NCBI RefSeq assembly: GCF_014905135.1
Contig: NZ_CP041406.1
Span: 434,001 to 498,000 of the forward strand
Source: Sulfurimonas paralvinellae
GTDB taxonomy: Bacteria > Campylobacterota > Campylobacteria > Campylobacterales > Sulfurimonadaceae
Length of the DNA stretch: 64,000 nucleotides
Direction of reading: 5' to 3'
Shown: piece by piece, positions 36,682 through 46,786 of the stretch
Layout of the letters: every line of letters starts with the position of its first letter
Position numbering within the stretch: position 1 is the stretch's first letter
Position numbers and translations under genes: made by a program
Notes under the pieces: model-generated
Databases searched by the model: none
Told to the model about the DNA's origin: nothing
What the model saw: only the letters and a program-made list of their open reading frames with translations

Positions 36682-38208
36682 ATGCAAATACCAGATTTTA
36701 TGATGATTATCTCCTCATCACAGGGCTTGTCTGTAGTTTTATGGATTGTTATAATAATGATGCTTTTATATATGGCACGTAAACCGGCACACGAAGTGAT
36801 ACTTTCTGCTTCAAAAGTCCTTTTTCATGCATTTCATCTTATTGCAGCTTCCATTTTTTTAGCAGAAAAAAAGCTTAAAGAGAGAAACAAAGAGGTACTC
36901 CTTGCTGATGGAAAAGAGGCAACAGAACGTATTATTGAACGGGAGTTTGAGCGCATTGATGCTTATGTCAAAAAAGATTTGGCACAGTTTCCTACACTGC
37001 AAAGAGATATACGCGATAATGTCGTCAAGATAGATGAAGATTATCAGCAAAGTACAGAGATTCCACCATCACCTCCCGGCTGGACAAAGGCGATTGAACC
37101 GATTGCTTCCATTCCACCTTCGGAAGATTCAATGGTTGTTGAAATCTTAAAAAGTATTCGTGACACTTTGGACAAAGGCCAGCAAAAAGCACTTGAAGCC
37201 TATAGAACAAGTTCAAAACTGCGCCATTCATATCTCAGTAAAATGATCCCAACACTGCGCCAGATAAATAAATCTATAGGTGTTTTAGATAAAAATGTGC
37301 AGGTCCTGCTTGACCGATCTGCTACGGTAGATAGACATATGGATGAGTATTATGAGATAAACAAAAAAAGTGACAAAGCGGCACAGATGCTCTCATCTTC
37401 TTCTCTTACACAGTTTTTTATTTCCGGGTTTGTTCTGGCTATTGCCATCGGCGGTGCATTTATTAACTTTAATCTCATCGCGCGTCCAATGCAGGAGATG
37501 GTTGGCGGGTCTGTCTATATGATGGGTTTTCGAGTTGCAGATATTGCCGCACTTGTCATTATTCTTGTTGAGATTTCAATGGGTCTGTTTTTAATGGAAT
37601 CATTGAGAATTACACGGCTTTTTCCAATCATCGGCGCCTTGGAAGATAAGATACGCGTGCGTATGATAATAGTCTCTTTTGTCTTTTTGCTGCTTCTGGC
37701 AAGTGTTGAAGCAGGATTGGCCTATATGCGTGAACTGCTCTCGGCTGATGATGCTGCACTTGTTGCAGGACTGCTCGGTGGCGCTGCCGCAGATGGAGTT
37801 GAGCAGTCAGGCAGGTGGATAACTACTGCAGCACAGATGGGTATGGGATTTATCTTGCCGTTTGCTCTTGCATTCATCGCTATTCCGCTAGAGTCTTTCA
37901 TTCATTCCTCCCGTACAGTTTTGGGTGTTCTTGTCGCTGCACTGTTACGTTTTAGTGCAGTTTTATCACGCTTTTTGGGTAACTTGAGCAGATATATAGG
38001 CAAAAGTCTTGTTAACTTTTATGATTTAGTTATATTTTTTCCTCTATGGATTGAAAATATAGTAACAAAAATTGAAGCCAAGAATAGTTCAAAAGAGGAA
38101 TTAAAAGAGACAGAGAAAAAAGAGGTGCAGAAAAAAGCGCCGGCGCGTAAACCAAGGAAAACAGCTTCTAAAGAGCAAACCGATGATAAAACAAAGGATG
38201 TATCATGA
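36682..38208 (+). CDS. Multi-span membrane protein of unknown function, partner of VWA lipoprotein
   Basis: The 508-residue protein is not recognised. An N-terminal helix (about 17-33) and a second hydrophobic stretch (about 48-62) precede a soluble, largely helical region (about 65-245) with a Pro-rich segment (STEIPPSPPGW). Five further membrane helices follow at about 248-270, 285-305, 330-350, 388-410 and 416-436. The tail from 465 is Lys/Glu-rich and charged. AAAGGA precedes the ATG and a TAGAAT box is at 36650-36655. The stop overlaps the next start as ATGA, so the two proteins are made together. Channel, scaffold or sensor roles are all possible. Confidence 0.7.
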   Translation: MQIPDFMMIISSSQGLSVVLWIVIIMMLLYMARKPAHEVILSASKVLFHAFHLIAASIFLAEKKLKERNKEVLLADGKEATERIIEREFERIDAYVKKDLAQFPTLQRDIRDNVVKIDEDYQQSTEIPPSPPGWTKAIEPIASIPPSEDSMVVEILKSIRDTLDKGQQKALEAYRTSSKLRHSYLSKMIPTLRQINKSIGVLDKNVQVLLDRSATVDRHMDEYYEINKKSDKAAQMLSSSSLTQFFISGFVLAIAIGGAFINFNLIARPMQEMVGGSVYMMGFRVADIAALVIILVEISMGLFLMESLRITRLFPIIGALEDKIRVRMIIVSFVFLLLLASVEAGLAYMRELLSADDAALVAGLLGGAAADGVEQSGRWITTAAQMGMGFILPFALAFIAIPLESFIHSSRTVLGVLVAALLRFSAVLSRFLGNLSRYIGKSLVNFYDLVIFFPLWIENIVTKIEAKNSSKEELKETEKKEVQKKAPARKPRKTASKEQTDDKTKDVS

Positions 38209-38855
38209 AAAAAATAGTACTTGTACTGCTGTTACTGCTTGGACTGAGTTCATGTTCAAGTGATGGCGCACAAAAACACAACAAAGGTGTCTATATGCTT
38301 GTAGACACGTCAGGAACATACACACATGAGCTGAAGAAAGCGCAGCAGATTATTAATTATATTCTCTCACAGCTTGAATCAGGTGACAGTTTTGTAGTTG
38401 CCAGCATTGATACGGGAAGTTTCAGCGAGAAAGACATTATTGCAAAAGCAACATTCAGCGACCGTCCGAGTAAAGCTAACCAGCAAAAACGTGCTTTTGT
38501 CAAGGTTGTAGACAATTATGTCAAACATGTTAAATCAAGCCCTTATACGGACATTACGGGAGGCATTCTGCAGGCTACGGAGTTTTTAAATGAAAAAGAT
38601 ACAGCCTCAAAGACAATTTTAATCTTTTCAGATTTAAAAGAGGAACTTAAAAAAGGCTATATGCGAGATATTCCACTACAGCTGCAGGGCTATAAGGTCG
38701 TCGCGCTTAATGTAACAAAACTAAGAAGTGACAATGTGGATCCGCGTAAATATATGGCACGTTTAAAAGAGTGGAAAGAAAAAGTCGAAAAAGGCGGCGG
38801 AGAGTGGGAAGTCATCAATGACCTTGAACGTTTAGATAAATTATTGAAACAATAG
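38205..38855 (+). CDS. VWA-domain lipoprotein
   Basis: The 216-residue protein has a lipoprotein signal peptide (lipobox LSSC, Cys at 17) and a von Willebrand factor A-like domain. The metal-dependent adhesion site looks intact: DTSGT at about residue 34 (DxSxT), Thr/Asp in YTDITGG near 109, and Asp in FSDLK near 144. It overlaps the membrane-protein gene by 4 bp and has AAGGA upstream. VWA domains usually mediate metal-dependent protein binding, so it may bind the periplasmic side of its partner or an extracellular target. Confidence 0.8.
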   Translation: MKKIVLVLLLLLGLSSCSSDGAQKHNKGVYMLVDTSGTYTHELKKAQQIINYILSQLESGDSFVVASIDTGSFSEKDIIAKATFSDRPSKANQQKRAFVKVVDNYVKHVKSSPYTDITGGILQATEFLNEKDTASKTILIFSDLKEELKKGYMRDIPLQLQGYKVVALNVTKLRSDNVDPRKYMARLKEWKEKVEKGGGEWEVINDLERLDKLLKQ

Positions 38856-38895
38856 CGTATAATAGTAGAGTTGATTTGCGTGAGGATAAAAAAAT

Positions 38896-40980
38896 ATGAA
38901 GATAAAATCACTCTACATAGCGGCACAGGAAAAAAATGCAGGGACTCTTTTTGTCTCGATGGGGATGATGGAGATACTCAAACGTAATCTCCATCGTGTC
39001 GCATTTTTTCGACCTATTATCTATGCACGCGATATTCAAGATGGTGACATCTCTTTTATCAAAGAGCGATACAGTCTCGATATAAAATATGAAGAGTGCT
39101 ACGGCTACGATATCGCAGAAGTCGAAGAACTCATAGCCAACGGTAAGGACAATGAGCTTATAGAGAACCTGATAAGTAAATTTAAAAAGCTTGAGGATGC
39201 GTATGATTTTGTACTGTGCGAGGGCATCCGTAAATCCTTTTTGACAACTGCCATCTCATACGATCTTAATGTTAAGATCGCTCAAAACTTCGGTGCGCCC
39301 TACATTAACATCATCAATGCCAAAGATAAGAATCCAAAAGAGATCTATGAAGATGTTTTGATAGAAAATGAGTACTCCACTTCTGTAGATTGTACCCACT
39401 TCGCAACATTTGTAAATCGAGTTAGAGAGAGTGAACTGAGCGGTTTGCGTGAACTCTTTGCAAAAACTCCTTATACTGTCTACATGCTTCCTGAGCTTGA
39501 AGAGTTGAATTTGCCTACTATCGAAGATGTTATAGAGAGTTTAGATGCAAAAAGCATTATTTTAGGTGAGCATGATCCGCTTCGTGTCATTAAAAGTGTA
39601 AAAGTGGCCGCTCTTAGCCTGGATAACTTCTTAGAACACATTGAAGGAGAAGACCTTGTAATCGTTCCGGCTGACAGGTCGGACATTATTTTAGGTCTCT
39701 ACGGGGCACTGCACTCGACAAACTACCCGAGTATTTCAGCGATTGTTTTTCCTTTTGATATGAAAATACATCCAAATATCCAAAAGCTTATAGACGGCCT
39801 TGAAGGTTTCAAAGTACCGATACTTTCCGTGGGGAGTGATACATTTAATACCGCTAAAGATATTATGAAAGTGCACTCACGACTGCGTGTCGATTCACAG
39901 AGAAAGATCGCTTTAGCTCTTGGACTTTTTAATGAAAGTGTAGATATAAAAGCCATAGAAGCAAAAATAGCTACGACCTATAGTGACATTATGACGCCGC
40001 AGATGTTTGAGTATAAACTTTTTGATATGGCGCGTCAGCACAAAAAGAGAATCGTGCTGCCGGAATCTTCCGATGAACGCATACTTCGTGCCGTTGAGAT
40101 CATCCTTCGTCGTGATGTCGCCGAGATTATTTTATTGGGAGATGAAAATGAGTTGCGTGAGCGTTCTGCCCGCTTGGGACTTGATCTCTCAAAAGCCAAC
40201 ATTATCAATCATCTTGAATCGGAACATATCGAAGAGTTTACAGAGATATTTTACGAGAAGAGAAAACATAAAGGTCTGACACGCGAAGGTGCTCGTGATG
40301 CCATGACGCATCTGAGTTACTTCGCAACAATGATGGTGGAGTGCGGCTATGCCAACGGTATGGTCAGCGGTGCGATTCACTCAACGGCAGATACCATACG
40401 TCCGGCTCTGCAGATTATCAAAACGAAAGAGGGTGTCTCTATTGTCTCAAGCGTTTTTTTCATGTGTTTTGAGACCAAAGTACTTGTTTATGGGGATTGT
40501 GCCATCAATGAAGATCCAAATGCACAGGAGCTTGCGGACATAGCCATCGCTTCAGCCGATACCGCCAAAGCTTTTGGCATTGTGCCAAAGGTGGCGATGC
40601 TCTCATACTCTACAGGAGAGAGTGGACATGGTGCAGATGTCGATAAGGTAAGAGAAGCGACAAAGCTTGTAAAACGAAAAAGAGAAGATCTGCTTGTGGA
40701 AGGTCCTATTCAATATGATGCGGCAATAAATAAAGAGGTCGCACGCATAAAACTGCCAAACTCAAAAGTGGCCGGAGAGGCAACAGTTTTCATCTTCCCA
40801 GATTTAAATACGGGAAATAATACCTACAAAGCGGTGCAGCGAAGCAGTGGCGCAATTGCCATCGGACCAATTATTCAAGGACTGAAAAAACCGGTAAATG
40901 ATTTGAGTCGCGGCTGTCTTGTAGAAGACATCGTCAATACTGTGGCTATTACAGCCATTCAGGCAGGGGAAGAACAGTGA
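38896..40980 (+). CDS. pta: Phosphate acetyltransferase
   Basis: Pta interconverts acetyl-CoA and acetyl phosphate. The 694-residue protein has the long form: an N-terminal P-loop-like domain (AAQEKNAGTLFVSMG), a DRTGG domain (about 215-330) and the catalytic C-terminal PTA_PTB domain (about 375-690; KKRIVLPESSDERILRA, STADTIRPALQI). A TATAAT box at 38858-38863 and GTGAGGA upstream fit its own promoter. The stop overlaps ackA by 4 bp. Confidence 0.96.
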   Translation: MKIKSLYIAAQEKNAGTLFVSMGMMEILKRNLHRVAFFRPIIYARDIQDGDISFIKERYSLDIKYEECYGYDIAEVEELIANGKDNELIENLISKFKKLEDAYDFVLCEGIRKSFLTTAISYDLNVKIAQNFGAPYINIINAKDKNPKEIYEDVLIENEYSTSVDCTHFATFVNRVRESELSGLRELFAKTPYTVYMLPELEELNLPTIEDVIESLDAKSIILGEHDPLRVIKSVKVAALSLDNFLEHIEGEDLVIVPADRSDIILGLYGALHSTNYPSISAIVFPFDMKIHPNIQKLIDGLEGFKVPILSVGSDTFNTAKDIMKVHSRLRVDSQRKIALALGLFNESVDIKAIEAKIATTYSDIMTPQMFEYKLFDMARQHKKRIVLPESSDERILRAVEIILRRDVAEIILLGDENELRERSARLGLDLSKANIINHLESEHIEEFTEIFYEKRKHKGLTREGARDAMTHLSYFATMMVECGYANGMVSGAIHSTADTIRPALQIIKTKEGVSIVSSVFFMCFETKVLVYGDCAINEDPNAQELADIAIASADTAKAFGIVPKVAMLSYSTGESGHGADVDKVREATKLVKRKREDLLVEGPIQYDAAINKEVARIKLPNSKVAGEATVFIFPDLNTGNNTYKAVQRSSGAIAIGPIIQGLKKPVNDLSRGCLVEDIVNTVAITAIQAGEEQ

Positions 40981-42020
40981 AGATTGCCGTTATAAACTCC
41001 GGAAGTTCCTCTTTGAAGTTCAAGCTTTTTGCTATGCCATCGAAAAAACTACTACAAGAAAAAGAGATACAAAAGATTGGTGAAGATGATTCCGGCATTG
41101 CTTCTCACGCAGAAGCGCTTGATGCGCTCGATATGGATCTGGCAGAGATAGATGCAGTAGGACACAGAGTGGTTCACGGGGGAGAAAAACTGCAAAAGAG
41201 CTGTTTGATAGATACTTCTGTTATGAAAACAATCGAATCCTTGATACCGCTTGCTCCACTGCATAATCCGGCAAACATTGAAGGCATTCAAGCCATGAAA
41301 GAGAAAATGCCGGATATTCCACAGATGGCTGTTTTTGATACGGCTTTTCATGCCACATTGCCCGAAGAAGCGTTCGTATATGCTCTGCCGTATAAGTTAT
41401 ATGCAAAACATGAGATACGTCGTTATGGTTTTCATGGAACTTCTCACTCTTATCTCACTAAAGAGGCTGCAAAGCTTTTAGATAAGCCAGTCGATGAGGT
41501 CAATCTCATTACCCTGCATTTAGGTAACGGTGCTTCTGCCTGTGCTGTTAAGAATGGTAAAAGCATAGACACTTCTATGGGATTTACACCTTTGGAAGGC
41601 TTGGTAATGGGGACACGCTGTGGTGATATTGATCCTGACATTGCTCTTTTTTTGCAAAGAGAGCTAGGCTTAAGTACAAAAGAAGTCGATACTTTGCTAA
41701 ATAAAGAGTCGGGATTAAAAGGTATCTGTGGAGAAAATGATCTGCGTGAGATACTCTTGCGTGAGGATGAACGTGCAAACTTAGCGCTTAAAATCATGGT
41801 GCGGCGTATTCAAAAGTACATAGGTTCTTATATGGTGTTACTTGAAAATGTTGATGCCATTGTTTTTAGCGGCGGCATAGGAGAGCACTCAGCATATGTA
41901 CGTGAGCAGGTGATGCAAAACAGTGTCATTGAAAATATCAAATCATTGGTGATCGAAACGAATGAAGAACTTGAAATTGCGAATGAGTGTTACAGGATTT
42001 TAAAAAATGAAGATATATAG
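40977..42020 (+). CDS. ackA: Acetate kinase (short form)
   Basis: AckA converts acetyl phosphate and ADP to acetate and ATP, next to pta. Core motifs are present: NSGSSSLKF, GHRVVHGG, FDTAFHATL, GFHGTSH, HLGNGAS, GTRCGDIDP and FSGGIGEHS. At 347 residues it is about 50 shorter than usual, mainly in the first domain, where the segment after the NSGSSS motif is compressed. The catalytic residues seem kept, so it is probably active. A weak hairpin follows at 42015-42036. Confidence 0.94.
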   Translation: MKIAVINSGSSSLKFKLFAMPSKKLLQEKEIQKIGEDDSGIASHAEALDALDMDLAEIDAVGHRVVHGGEKLQKSCLIDTSVMKTIESLIPLAPLHNPANIEGIQAMKEKMPDIPQMAVFDTAFHATLPEEAFVYALPYKLYAKHEIRRYGFHGTSHSYLTKEAAKLLDKPVDEVNLITLHLGNGASACAVKNGKSIDTSMGFTPLEGLVMGTRCGDIDPDIALFLQRELGLSTKEVDTLLNKESGLKGICGENDLREILLREDERANLALKIMVRRIQKYIGSYMVLLENVDAIVFSGGIGEHSAYVREQVMQNSVIENIKSLVIETNEELEIANECYRILKNEDI

Positions 42021-42036
42021 GCGTAAAAGCCTATAT
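42015..42036. terminator. Weak hairpin after ackA
   Basis: An 8-bp stem ATATAGGC/GCCTATAT with a 6-base loop overlaps the ackA stop. There is no T tract on the + strand, so it may stabilise the 3' end rather than end transcription. A second small hairpin, AGTAG/CTACT, follows at 42042-42056, at the end of the cold shock gene. Confidence 0.35.
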
Positions 42037-42054
42037 AAAGAAGTAGGTTAACTA

Positions 42055-42273
42055 CTAAAGTGGAGTTACGTTCTCAGCTTGTGGGCCTTTTTGACCTTCA
42101 CCGATTTCGAATGTTACTCTTTGACCTTCTGCAAGAGAAACTCTTCCACCTGTGTTGTTGTTTACTTGACGAAAATGTACGAATACATCTGCTCCGCCAT
42201 TATCTTGTTGAATAAAACCATAACCTTTTTCGTCATTGAACCATTTAACTGATCCGTCCATTAATTCTGCCAT
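42055..42273 (-). CDS. Cold shock domain protein
   Basis: The 72-residue protein is a single cold shock domain that binds single-stranded RNA and DNA. Both RNA-binding motifs are clear: KGYGFI and VFVHF. AAGG lies 7 bases before the ATG. The 226-bp gap upstream contains a leader rich in short A/T tracts but I see no convincing promoter boxes. Confidence 0.95.
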   Translation of the reverse strand: MAELMDGSVKWFNDEKGYGFIQQDNGGADVFVHFRQVNNNTGGRVSLAEGQRVTFEIGEGQKGPQAENVTPL

Positions 42274-42499
42274 TTTGCAGCCTTGTATATAAATTTGTGT
42301 AAAAATTGGAGAATCTTTAGGAGTTTAACGCAGTAGAGCAGTAGTAACACACTAAAGATGAATTCACGCCTCATCTTTCACTTGGCAACAGTATATCGCA
42401 ATAAAAGCAATTAACAAAGCTTTTTGCTATATTTGTCCAAATTCTTTTTTTAAGGCATAGTTGAGTAGAATTGCAACATTATAATTTCAAGGAAATATT

Positions 42500-43858
42500 T
42501 TGAGCATCTACAGAGAGTATGACATACGCGGTATTTATGAAAAAGAGTTAAATGAAGCAAGTGTGACCAAGATCGGCTATGCTTTGGCTTCGAAAATAGA
42601 TGGAGATTATGTTGCAGTCGGTTACGATGCGCGTTCTCACTCTCCGATTCTTTTTGAGTATCTTGTCGTAGGGCTCAATGCCGGCGGGAAAAAAGTACTC
42701 GATATGGGACTCGTGCCTACACCTGTGAACTACTTTACGAACTATCAGGAGTGGGATGGCATTACGCCTTCGGCTTCGGTGATGATAACTGGCTCTCATA
42801 ACCCAAGCGAGTACAACGGTTTTAAGATTACAGTAGATAGAGCACCTTTTTTCGGTGAAGAGATCTACGCACTCGGACGTGAGTGTGAAGCGATGGAGTT
42901 GCCGAAAAAAGTAGAGCATCAGGTCAAGCAGATAGATGCAAAAAGCCGCTATATAGGCTTTATAGTTGATGCCTTTTCACATCTCAAAGGTATGAAGACC
43001 AAGATAGTCTATGATTGTGGAAACGGTGTCGCAGGTGTTGTACTGCCGGAGATATTTGAAAGACTTGAGCTTAATACAAAAGGACTCTATATTGAGCCAG
43101 ACGGAACTTTTCCAAACCACCATCCAGACCCTTCAGTAGAAAAAAACCTCGCAGATGTCAAAGCGCTGCTTGAAAAAGAGGGTGATATTGCTTTTGCCTA
43201 TGATGGAGATGCGGACAGAATTGCCGTGCTCACGCACAAGAACAATATCAAAGGCGATATGATGGCACTTCTTTACAGTATGAAGATGAATAAACCGACA
43301 GTTGTCGGGGAAGTAAAATGTTCGCAAGTAATGTATGATGAGTTAAAACGTCGCGGTGCAAATGCTGTTATGTACAAGACAGGGCACTCTAACTTAAAAG
43401 TGAAGATGAAAGAGATAGATGCCGACTTGGCATGTGAAGTCAGCGGGCATGTCTTTTTCAAAAACCGTTATTTTGGTTATGATGATGCCATATATGCGAC
43501 ATTCAGAATGTTGGAACTTATTGATGACGGCATCGATCTCGATGTAGAACTTGCCAAACTGCCGCAAGTCTTTTCAACGGAAGAGATCAAAGTGGAGACG
43601 ACAGAGGCTGAAAAATTTCAACTTATGGATAGAATCAAAGAGTTGCTGCAAAACCCGCCGGCGGATTTTCCGACTATCAAAGATATCATTGATGTTGACG
43701 GTGTAAGAATCAATTTTGAAAAAGGATGGGGACTTGTACGCGCGTCAAATACAACACCTGTCCTTGTTACCCGTTTTGAATCTACTGAAGAAGTAGAAGC
43801 GAAACATTATGAAGATGCTCTCAATAGACTCATTTTAGAAGCAAAAAATAGCTTATAA
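42500..43858 (+). CDS. Phosphomannomutase/phosphoglucomutase
   Basis: This alpha-D-phosphohexomutase moves phosphate between C1 and C6 of mannose or glucose phosphates, for sugar-nucleotide and envelope polysaccharide synthesis. The 452-residue protein has the catalytic Ser in TGSHNPSEYNG, the metal loop DGDADR and the sugar loop GEVKCSQ / CEVSGH. The start is TTG at 42500 with AAGGAAA upstream. AlgC/ManB-type dual specificity is likely but not shown. Confidence 0.93.
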   Translation: MSIYREYDIRGIYEKELNEASVTKIGYALASKIDGDYVAVGYDARSHSPILFEYLVVGLNAGGKKVLDMGLVPTPVNYFTNYQEWDGITPSASVMITGSHNPSEYNGFKITVDRAPFFGEEIYALGRECEAMELPKKVEHQVKQIDAKSRYIGFIVDAFSHLKGMKTKIVYDCGNGVAGVVLPEIFERLELNTKGLYIEPDGTFPNHHPDPSVEKNLADVKALLEKEGDIAFAYDGDADRIAVLTHKNNIKGDMMALLYSMKMNKPTVVGEVKCSQVMYDELKRRGANAVMYKTGHSNLKVKMKEIDADLACEVSGHVFFKNRYFGYDDAIYATFRMLELIDDGIDLDVELAKLPQVFSTEEIKVETTEAEKFQLMDRIKELLQNPPADFPTIKDIIDVDGVRINFEKGWGLVRASNTTPVLVTRFESTEEVEAKHYEDALNRLILEAKNSL

Positions 43859-43919
43859 TAAACATAACTTAATCTTAATTAGATAGAATTCCGTAAACTT
43901 AATTGAAGGAATTCTATCC

Positions 43920-44261
43920 ATGCTCTTTTATCTCGGTCTCTTTTTTTCATTTATCTACTTTAAAATTGCGCGTGTTTATAAAAAAGAAGAAAAAGCAAAT
44001 CTCAATATGCTCGTTCAAAATGTCATCGTTCTTGCTGCGGTTATTGCCCTGTTTGCATATGGATTTATACACAAAACATGGTATGTAGTGCTTTTGGTCT
44101 CTTATCTCTTTTTTATCCTTGCTTCTTTGATGGTCTCTGCTGTTCAGCTTGGTATTTTCATCGACGGAAAGCCGTTTATAAAGTTGAGCCATCTCTATAA
44201 AATGCTTGCTTTTTTAGGTATGTTCATCTCTTTTATAGATGTTTATTTATGGGTGCTTTAA
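43920..44261 (+). CDS. Small membrane protein, unknown function
   Basis: The 113-residue protein is not recognised. It has about four hydrophobic helices (about 2-18, 30-48, 54-76, 90-112) with a short basic loop KKEEK after the first. AAGGAATT lies upstream of the ATG. It sits between the phosphohexomutase and pyrC on the same strand; pyrC has its own TATAAT box, so the link may not be functional. Confidence 0.7.
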   Translation: MLFYLGLFFSFIYFKIARVYKKEEKANLNMLVQNVIVLAAVIALFAYGFIHKTWYVVLLVSYLFFILASLMVSAVQLGIFIDGKPFIKLSHLYKMLAFLGMFISFIDVYLWVL

Positions 44262-44309
44262 TTCCATATACGCTATAATTATCTTACTAAATTTAAAGGA
44301 TTTTTCCAA

Positions 44310-45317
44310 ATGAAAACGCATACTCTTTTAATGCCGCTTGATATGCACCTGCACCTGCGTGACGGTGTTATGCTTGAAAATATAGCACCGCTTACCGCCT
44401 ACTCTTTCAGCGGTGCGCTCGTCATGCCAAATCTCGTTCCGCCAGTTGAGAGCAAAGAGGATGTCATCGCTTATAAAGAGCGTATTATGGCTGCTGTGCC
44501 AAATGACTACTTTGAACCGTACATGACACTTTTTTACAAAAACTATGACAAAAAATTTCTTGCAGATGTCGCAGAAGAGATCACGGCGATCAAACTCTAT
44601 CCTGCCGGCATTACAACAAACTCTGAAGGGGGCGTTAGCTCGTTTGACATTGAAGAGATGAGACCGACTTTGGAGGCGATGAGCCAGCTTGGTATTCCTT
44701 TGTGTGTTCATGGTGAAACAGATGGTTTTGTGATGGATAGAGAAGCTGAGTTTATGAGTATCTATGAACTTTTGGCGAAAAACTTCCCTGAGCTGAAGAT
44801 CGTTATGGAACACATCACGACAAAAGCGGCTGTCGATATGCTTGATAAGTATCCAAACCTTTATGCGACGATTACGGTGCATCACCTGCTTTTGACACTT
44901 GATGATGTTGTTGGCGGTATGATGCAGCCTCATCTTTTCTGTAAGCCGATCGCGAAACGTCCTGAAGATTTGGATGCACTTTTAAGTGTTGCTCTTGAAG
45001 CACATCCGAAAGTGATGTTCGGAAGTGACTCTGCACCGCATCCAAGAAGCAAAAAAGAGTCATGTGGCTGTGCTGCCGGTGTCTTTACTGCACCTATTGC
45101 ATTGCAGCTTCTGTGTGAGATATTTGAGCAGTTTGATAAACTTGACAACTTACAGGCGTTTGTCAGTGACAATGCGCAGAGTATCTATGGTATCTGCCCT
45201 GAATTCAAAGAAGTGACTCTTGAAAAACGTCCGTTTGTCGTTCCTGAGAGCTACTCAAATGTTGTACCTATGTATGCGGGTGAGACTATTAACTGGGCTA
45301 TTGAGAGTGTCGATTAA
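44310..45317 (+). CDS. pyrC: Dihydroorotase
   Basis: PyrC closes carbamoyl aspartate to dihydroorotate in pyrimidine synthesis. The 335-residue protein has the zinc-binding DMHLHLRDG motif near the N-terminus, the carboxylated Lys in IKLYPAG, His in CVHGE and HITT, and the catalytic Asp in [16 protein letters not shown] box at 44274-44279 and AAAGGA upstream give a good promoter and start. The end overlaps the start of the next response regulator gene. Confidence 0.96.
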   Translation: MKTHTLLMPLDMHLHLRDGVMLENIAPLTAYSFSGALVMPNLVPPVESKEDVIAYKERIMAAVPNDYFEPYMTLFYKNYDKKFLADVAEEITAIKLYPAGITTNSEGGVSSFDIEEMRPTLEAMSQLGIPLCVHGETDGFVMDREAEFMSIYELLAKNFPELKIVMEHITTKAAVDMLDKYPNLYATITVHHLLLTLDDVVGGMMQPHLFCKPIAKRPEDLDALLSVALEAHPKVMFGSDSAPHPRSKKESCGCAAGVFTAPIALQLLCEIFEQFDKLDNLQAFVSDNAQSIYGICPEFKEVTLEKRPFVVPESYSNVVPMYAGETINWAIESVD

Positions 45318-45963
45318 AATACTCCTGCTCGAAGATGATCTGCTCTTTGGTGAGACGATCGTCGATCTTCTTGAGGATGAAGGCTATGAAGTTAGTCATT
45401 CTCCAAATGGTCAAGACGCGCTTGACGCAACATTTGCAAATAGATTTGATCTCTACCTTTTAGATATCAATGTTCCTCTTATCGATGGACTCTCTCTGCT
45501 CAAAGAACTTCGCAGAGCGGATGATATGACGCCTGCTATCTTTTTAACCTCACGCAAGGACAAAGAGAGTCTGGAAGAGGGCTTTTTAAACGGCGGGGAC
45601 GATTACATCACAAAACCTTTTGAAATGAATGAGATGCTCTTGCGTGTAAAAGCGGTGTTGCGTCGCACTCATAAAGAAACAAGTAACTGCATCGGTGATT
45701 TTTGTTACGATGAGGTTCATAAGACCATTCGCTACAAGCAAGAGATATTGAGTCTATCGCAAAAAGAGTATGAACTTCTGCTGCTGTTTATAAAGCATCA
45801 CGATGAAACACTGCCAAAGGAGCTTATACTCGATGAACTCTGGAGCAGTGCAGAAGGCGGCAGCGATGGTGCTTTAAGAGTCTATGTCAATCGTCTTAAA
45901 CATATGCTGCCGGATATATGCATTGAAAATGTTCGCGGCATAGGGTATAAACTTGTTTCGTAA
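45307..45963 (+). CDS. OmpR-family response regulator
   Basis: The receiver domain has acidic residues at 9-11 (LLLEDD), phosphoacceptor Asp53 in YLLDINVP and Lys in YITKPF. A winged-helix DNA-binding domain ends in [11 protein letters not shown] chose GTG at 45307 ([10 protein letters not shown] after the start), giving 218 residues and an 11-bp overlap with pyrC; TTG at 45301 is an alternative. The stop overlaps the kinase start, so the pair is coupled. Targets are not visible, but exbB-exbD follow in the same operon. Confidence 0.9.
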   Translation: MSIKILLLEDDLLFGETIVDLLEDEGYEVSHSPNGQDALDATFANRFDLYLLDINVPLIDGLSLLKELRRADDMTPAIFLTSRKDKESLEEGFLNGGDDYITKPFEMNEMLLRVKAVLRRTHKETSNCIGDFCYDEVHKTIRYKQEILSLSQKEYELLLLFIKHHDETLPKELILDELWSSAEGGSDGALRVYVNRLKHMLPDICIENVRGIGYKLVS

Positions 45964-46786
45964 TCTTCGTATCAATATTATAGTCTTCTATGTCCTGACA
46001 GTAACCGCATTTTTGTCAGTACTCTATTATGCACTTGAGATAATAGAGCTGAAAAATCATTTTTTATTGTTGGTTGTTCTGCTTTCATTAGTAGTGCTTT
46101 CAGCTGTTTTTATTTCCAAACTCGCTGTCGATCCACTGCAGGAGTATGTCAGAAACCTGCAGTCACTTTCAAAAGAGACCCTTCACGAACTCAATCTTCC
46201 TATCAGTACCATAACGACAAATACACAAATGCTGCAGAGAAATCTTAAAGATGAAAAAAATGTCAAACGTGCAGCACGCATAGAGAGTGCCTGCGAGATG
46301 CTGCAGCAGCGTTACAACGAGCTTGATTATATCATCAAGATGCAGACAAAGCAGGAGATAAAGGAACACTTTTCTCTTGATGAACTTGTTACCAAAAGAG
46401 TCGCTTTTTTACAAAAGATATACCCACATATAAAGTTCACTTTGGTATTATCCAAACAGGAACTTTATCTCGATAAAATAGGACTAAGCAAAGTTATTGA
46501 CAACCTCATTGATAATGGGGTAAAATACTCTCAAGATTCCAAAAACATAGATATTACAATAGAAAAAAACAGACTGCTTATTCGTGATTACGGTATAGGT
46601 ATGAATGAAGTAGAACTTTTGGCAATTTTTGACAACTATTACCAGATAAACAGTGAAATGAAGGGCTTTGGCATCGGTTTGAACATGGTCAAACGGTTTT
46701 GTGATGAAAACAATATAGAGCTTATCTTTGATTCGGTACCAGATAAAGGTACGACAGTACAATTAAAATTTAAACAGGAACAATAA
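45953..46786 (+). CDS. Compact sensor histidine kinase
   Basis: The 277-residue kinase has two membrane helices (about 8-30 and 36-56) with a very short loop between them, so it probably senses within or near the membrane. The phosphoacceptor is His78 in KETLHELNLP, the N box is NLIDNGVKYS and the glycine boxes are RDYGIGM and GFGIGLNMV. The TTG start at 45953 overlaps the regulator gene by 11 bp. It ends at a TAATG shared with exbB. Confidence 0.92.
   Translation: MFRNLRINIIVFYVLTVTAFLSVLYYALEIIELKNHFLLLVVLLSLVVLSAVFISKLAVDPLQEYVRNLQSLSKETLHELNLPISTITTNTQMLQRNLKDEKNVKRAARIESACEMLQQRYNELDYIIKMQTKQEIKEHFSLDELVTKRVAFLQKIYPHIKFTLVLSKQELYLDKIGLSKVIDNLIDNGVKYSQDSKNIDITIEKNRLLIRDYGIGMNEVELLAIFDNYYQINSEMKGFGIGLNMVKRFCDENNIELIFDSVPDKGTTVQLKFKQEQ

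Noticed and set aside
42274-42499. Possible ncRNA or riboswitch in the gap before the cold shock gene
   Set aside because: No stable hairpin, known motif or promoter was evident by eye; treated as an untranslated leader.
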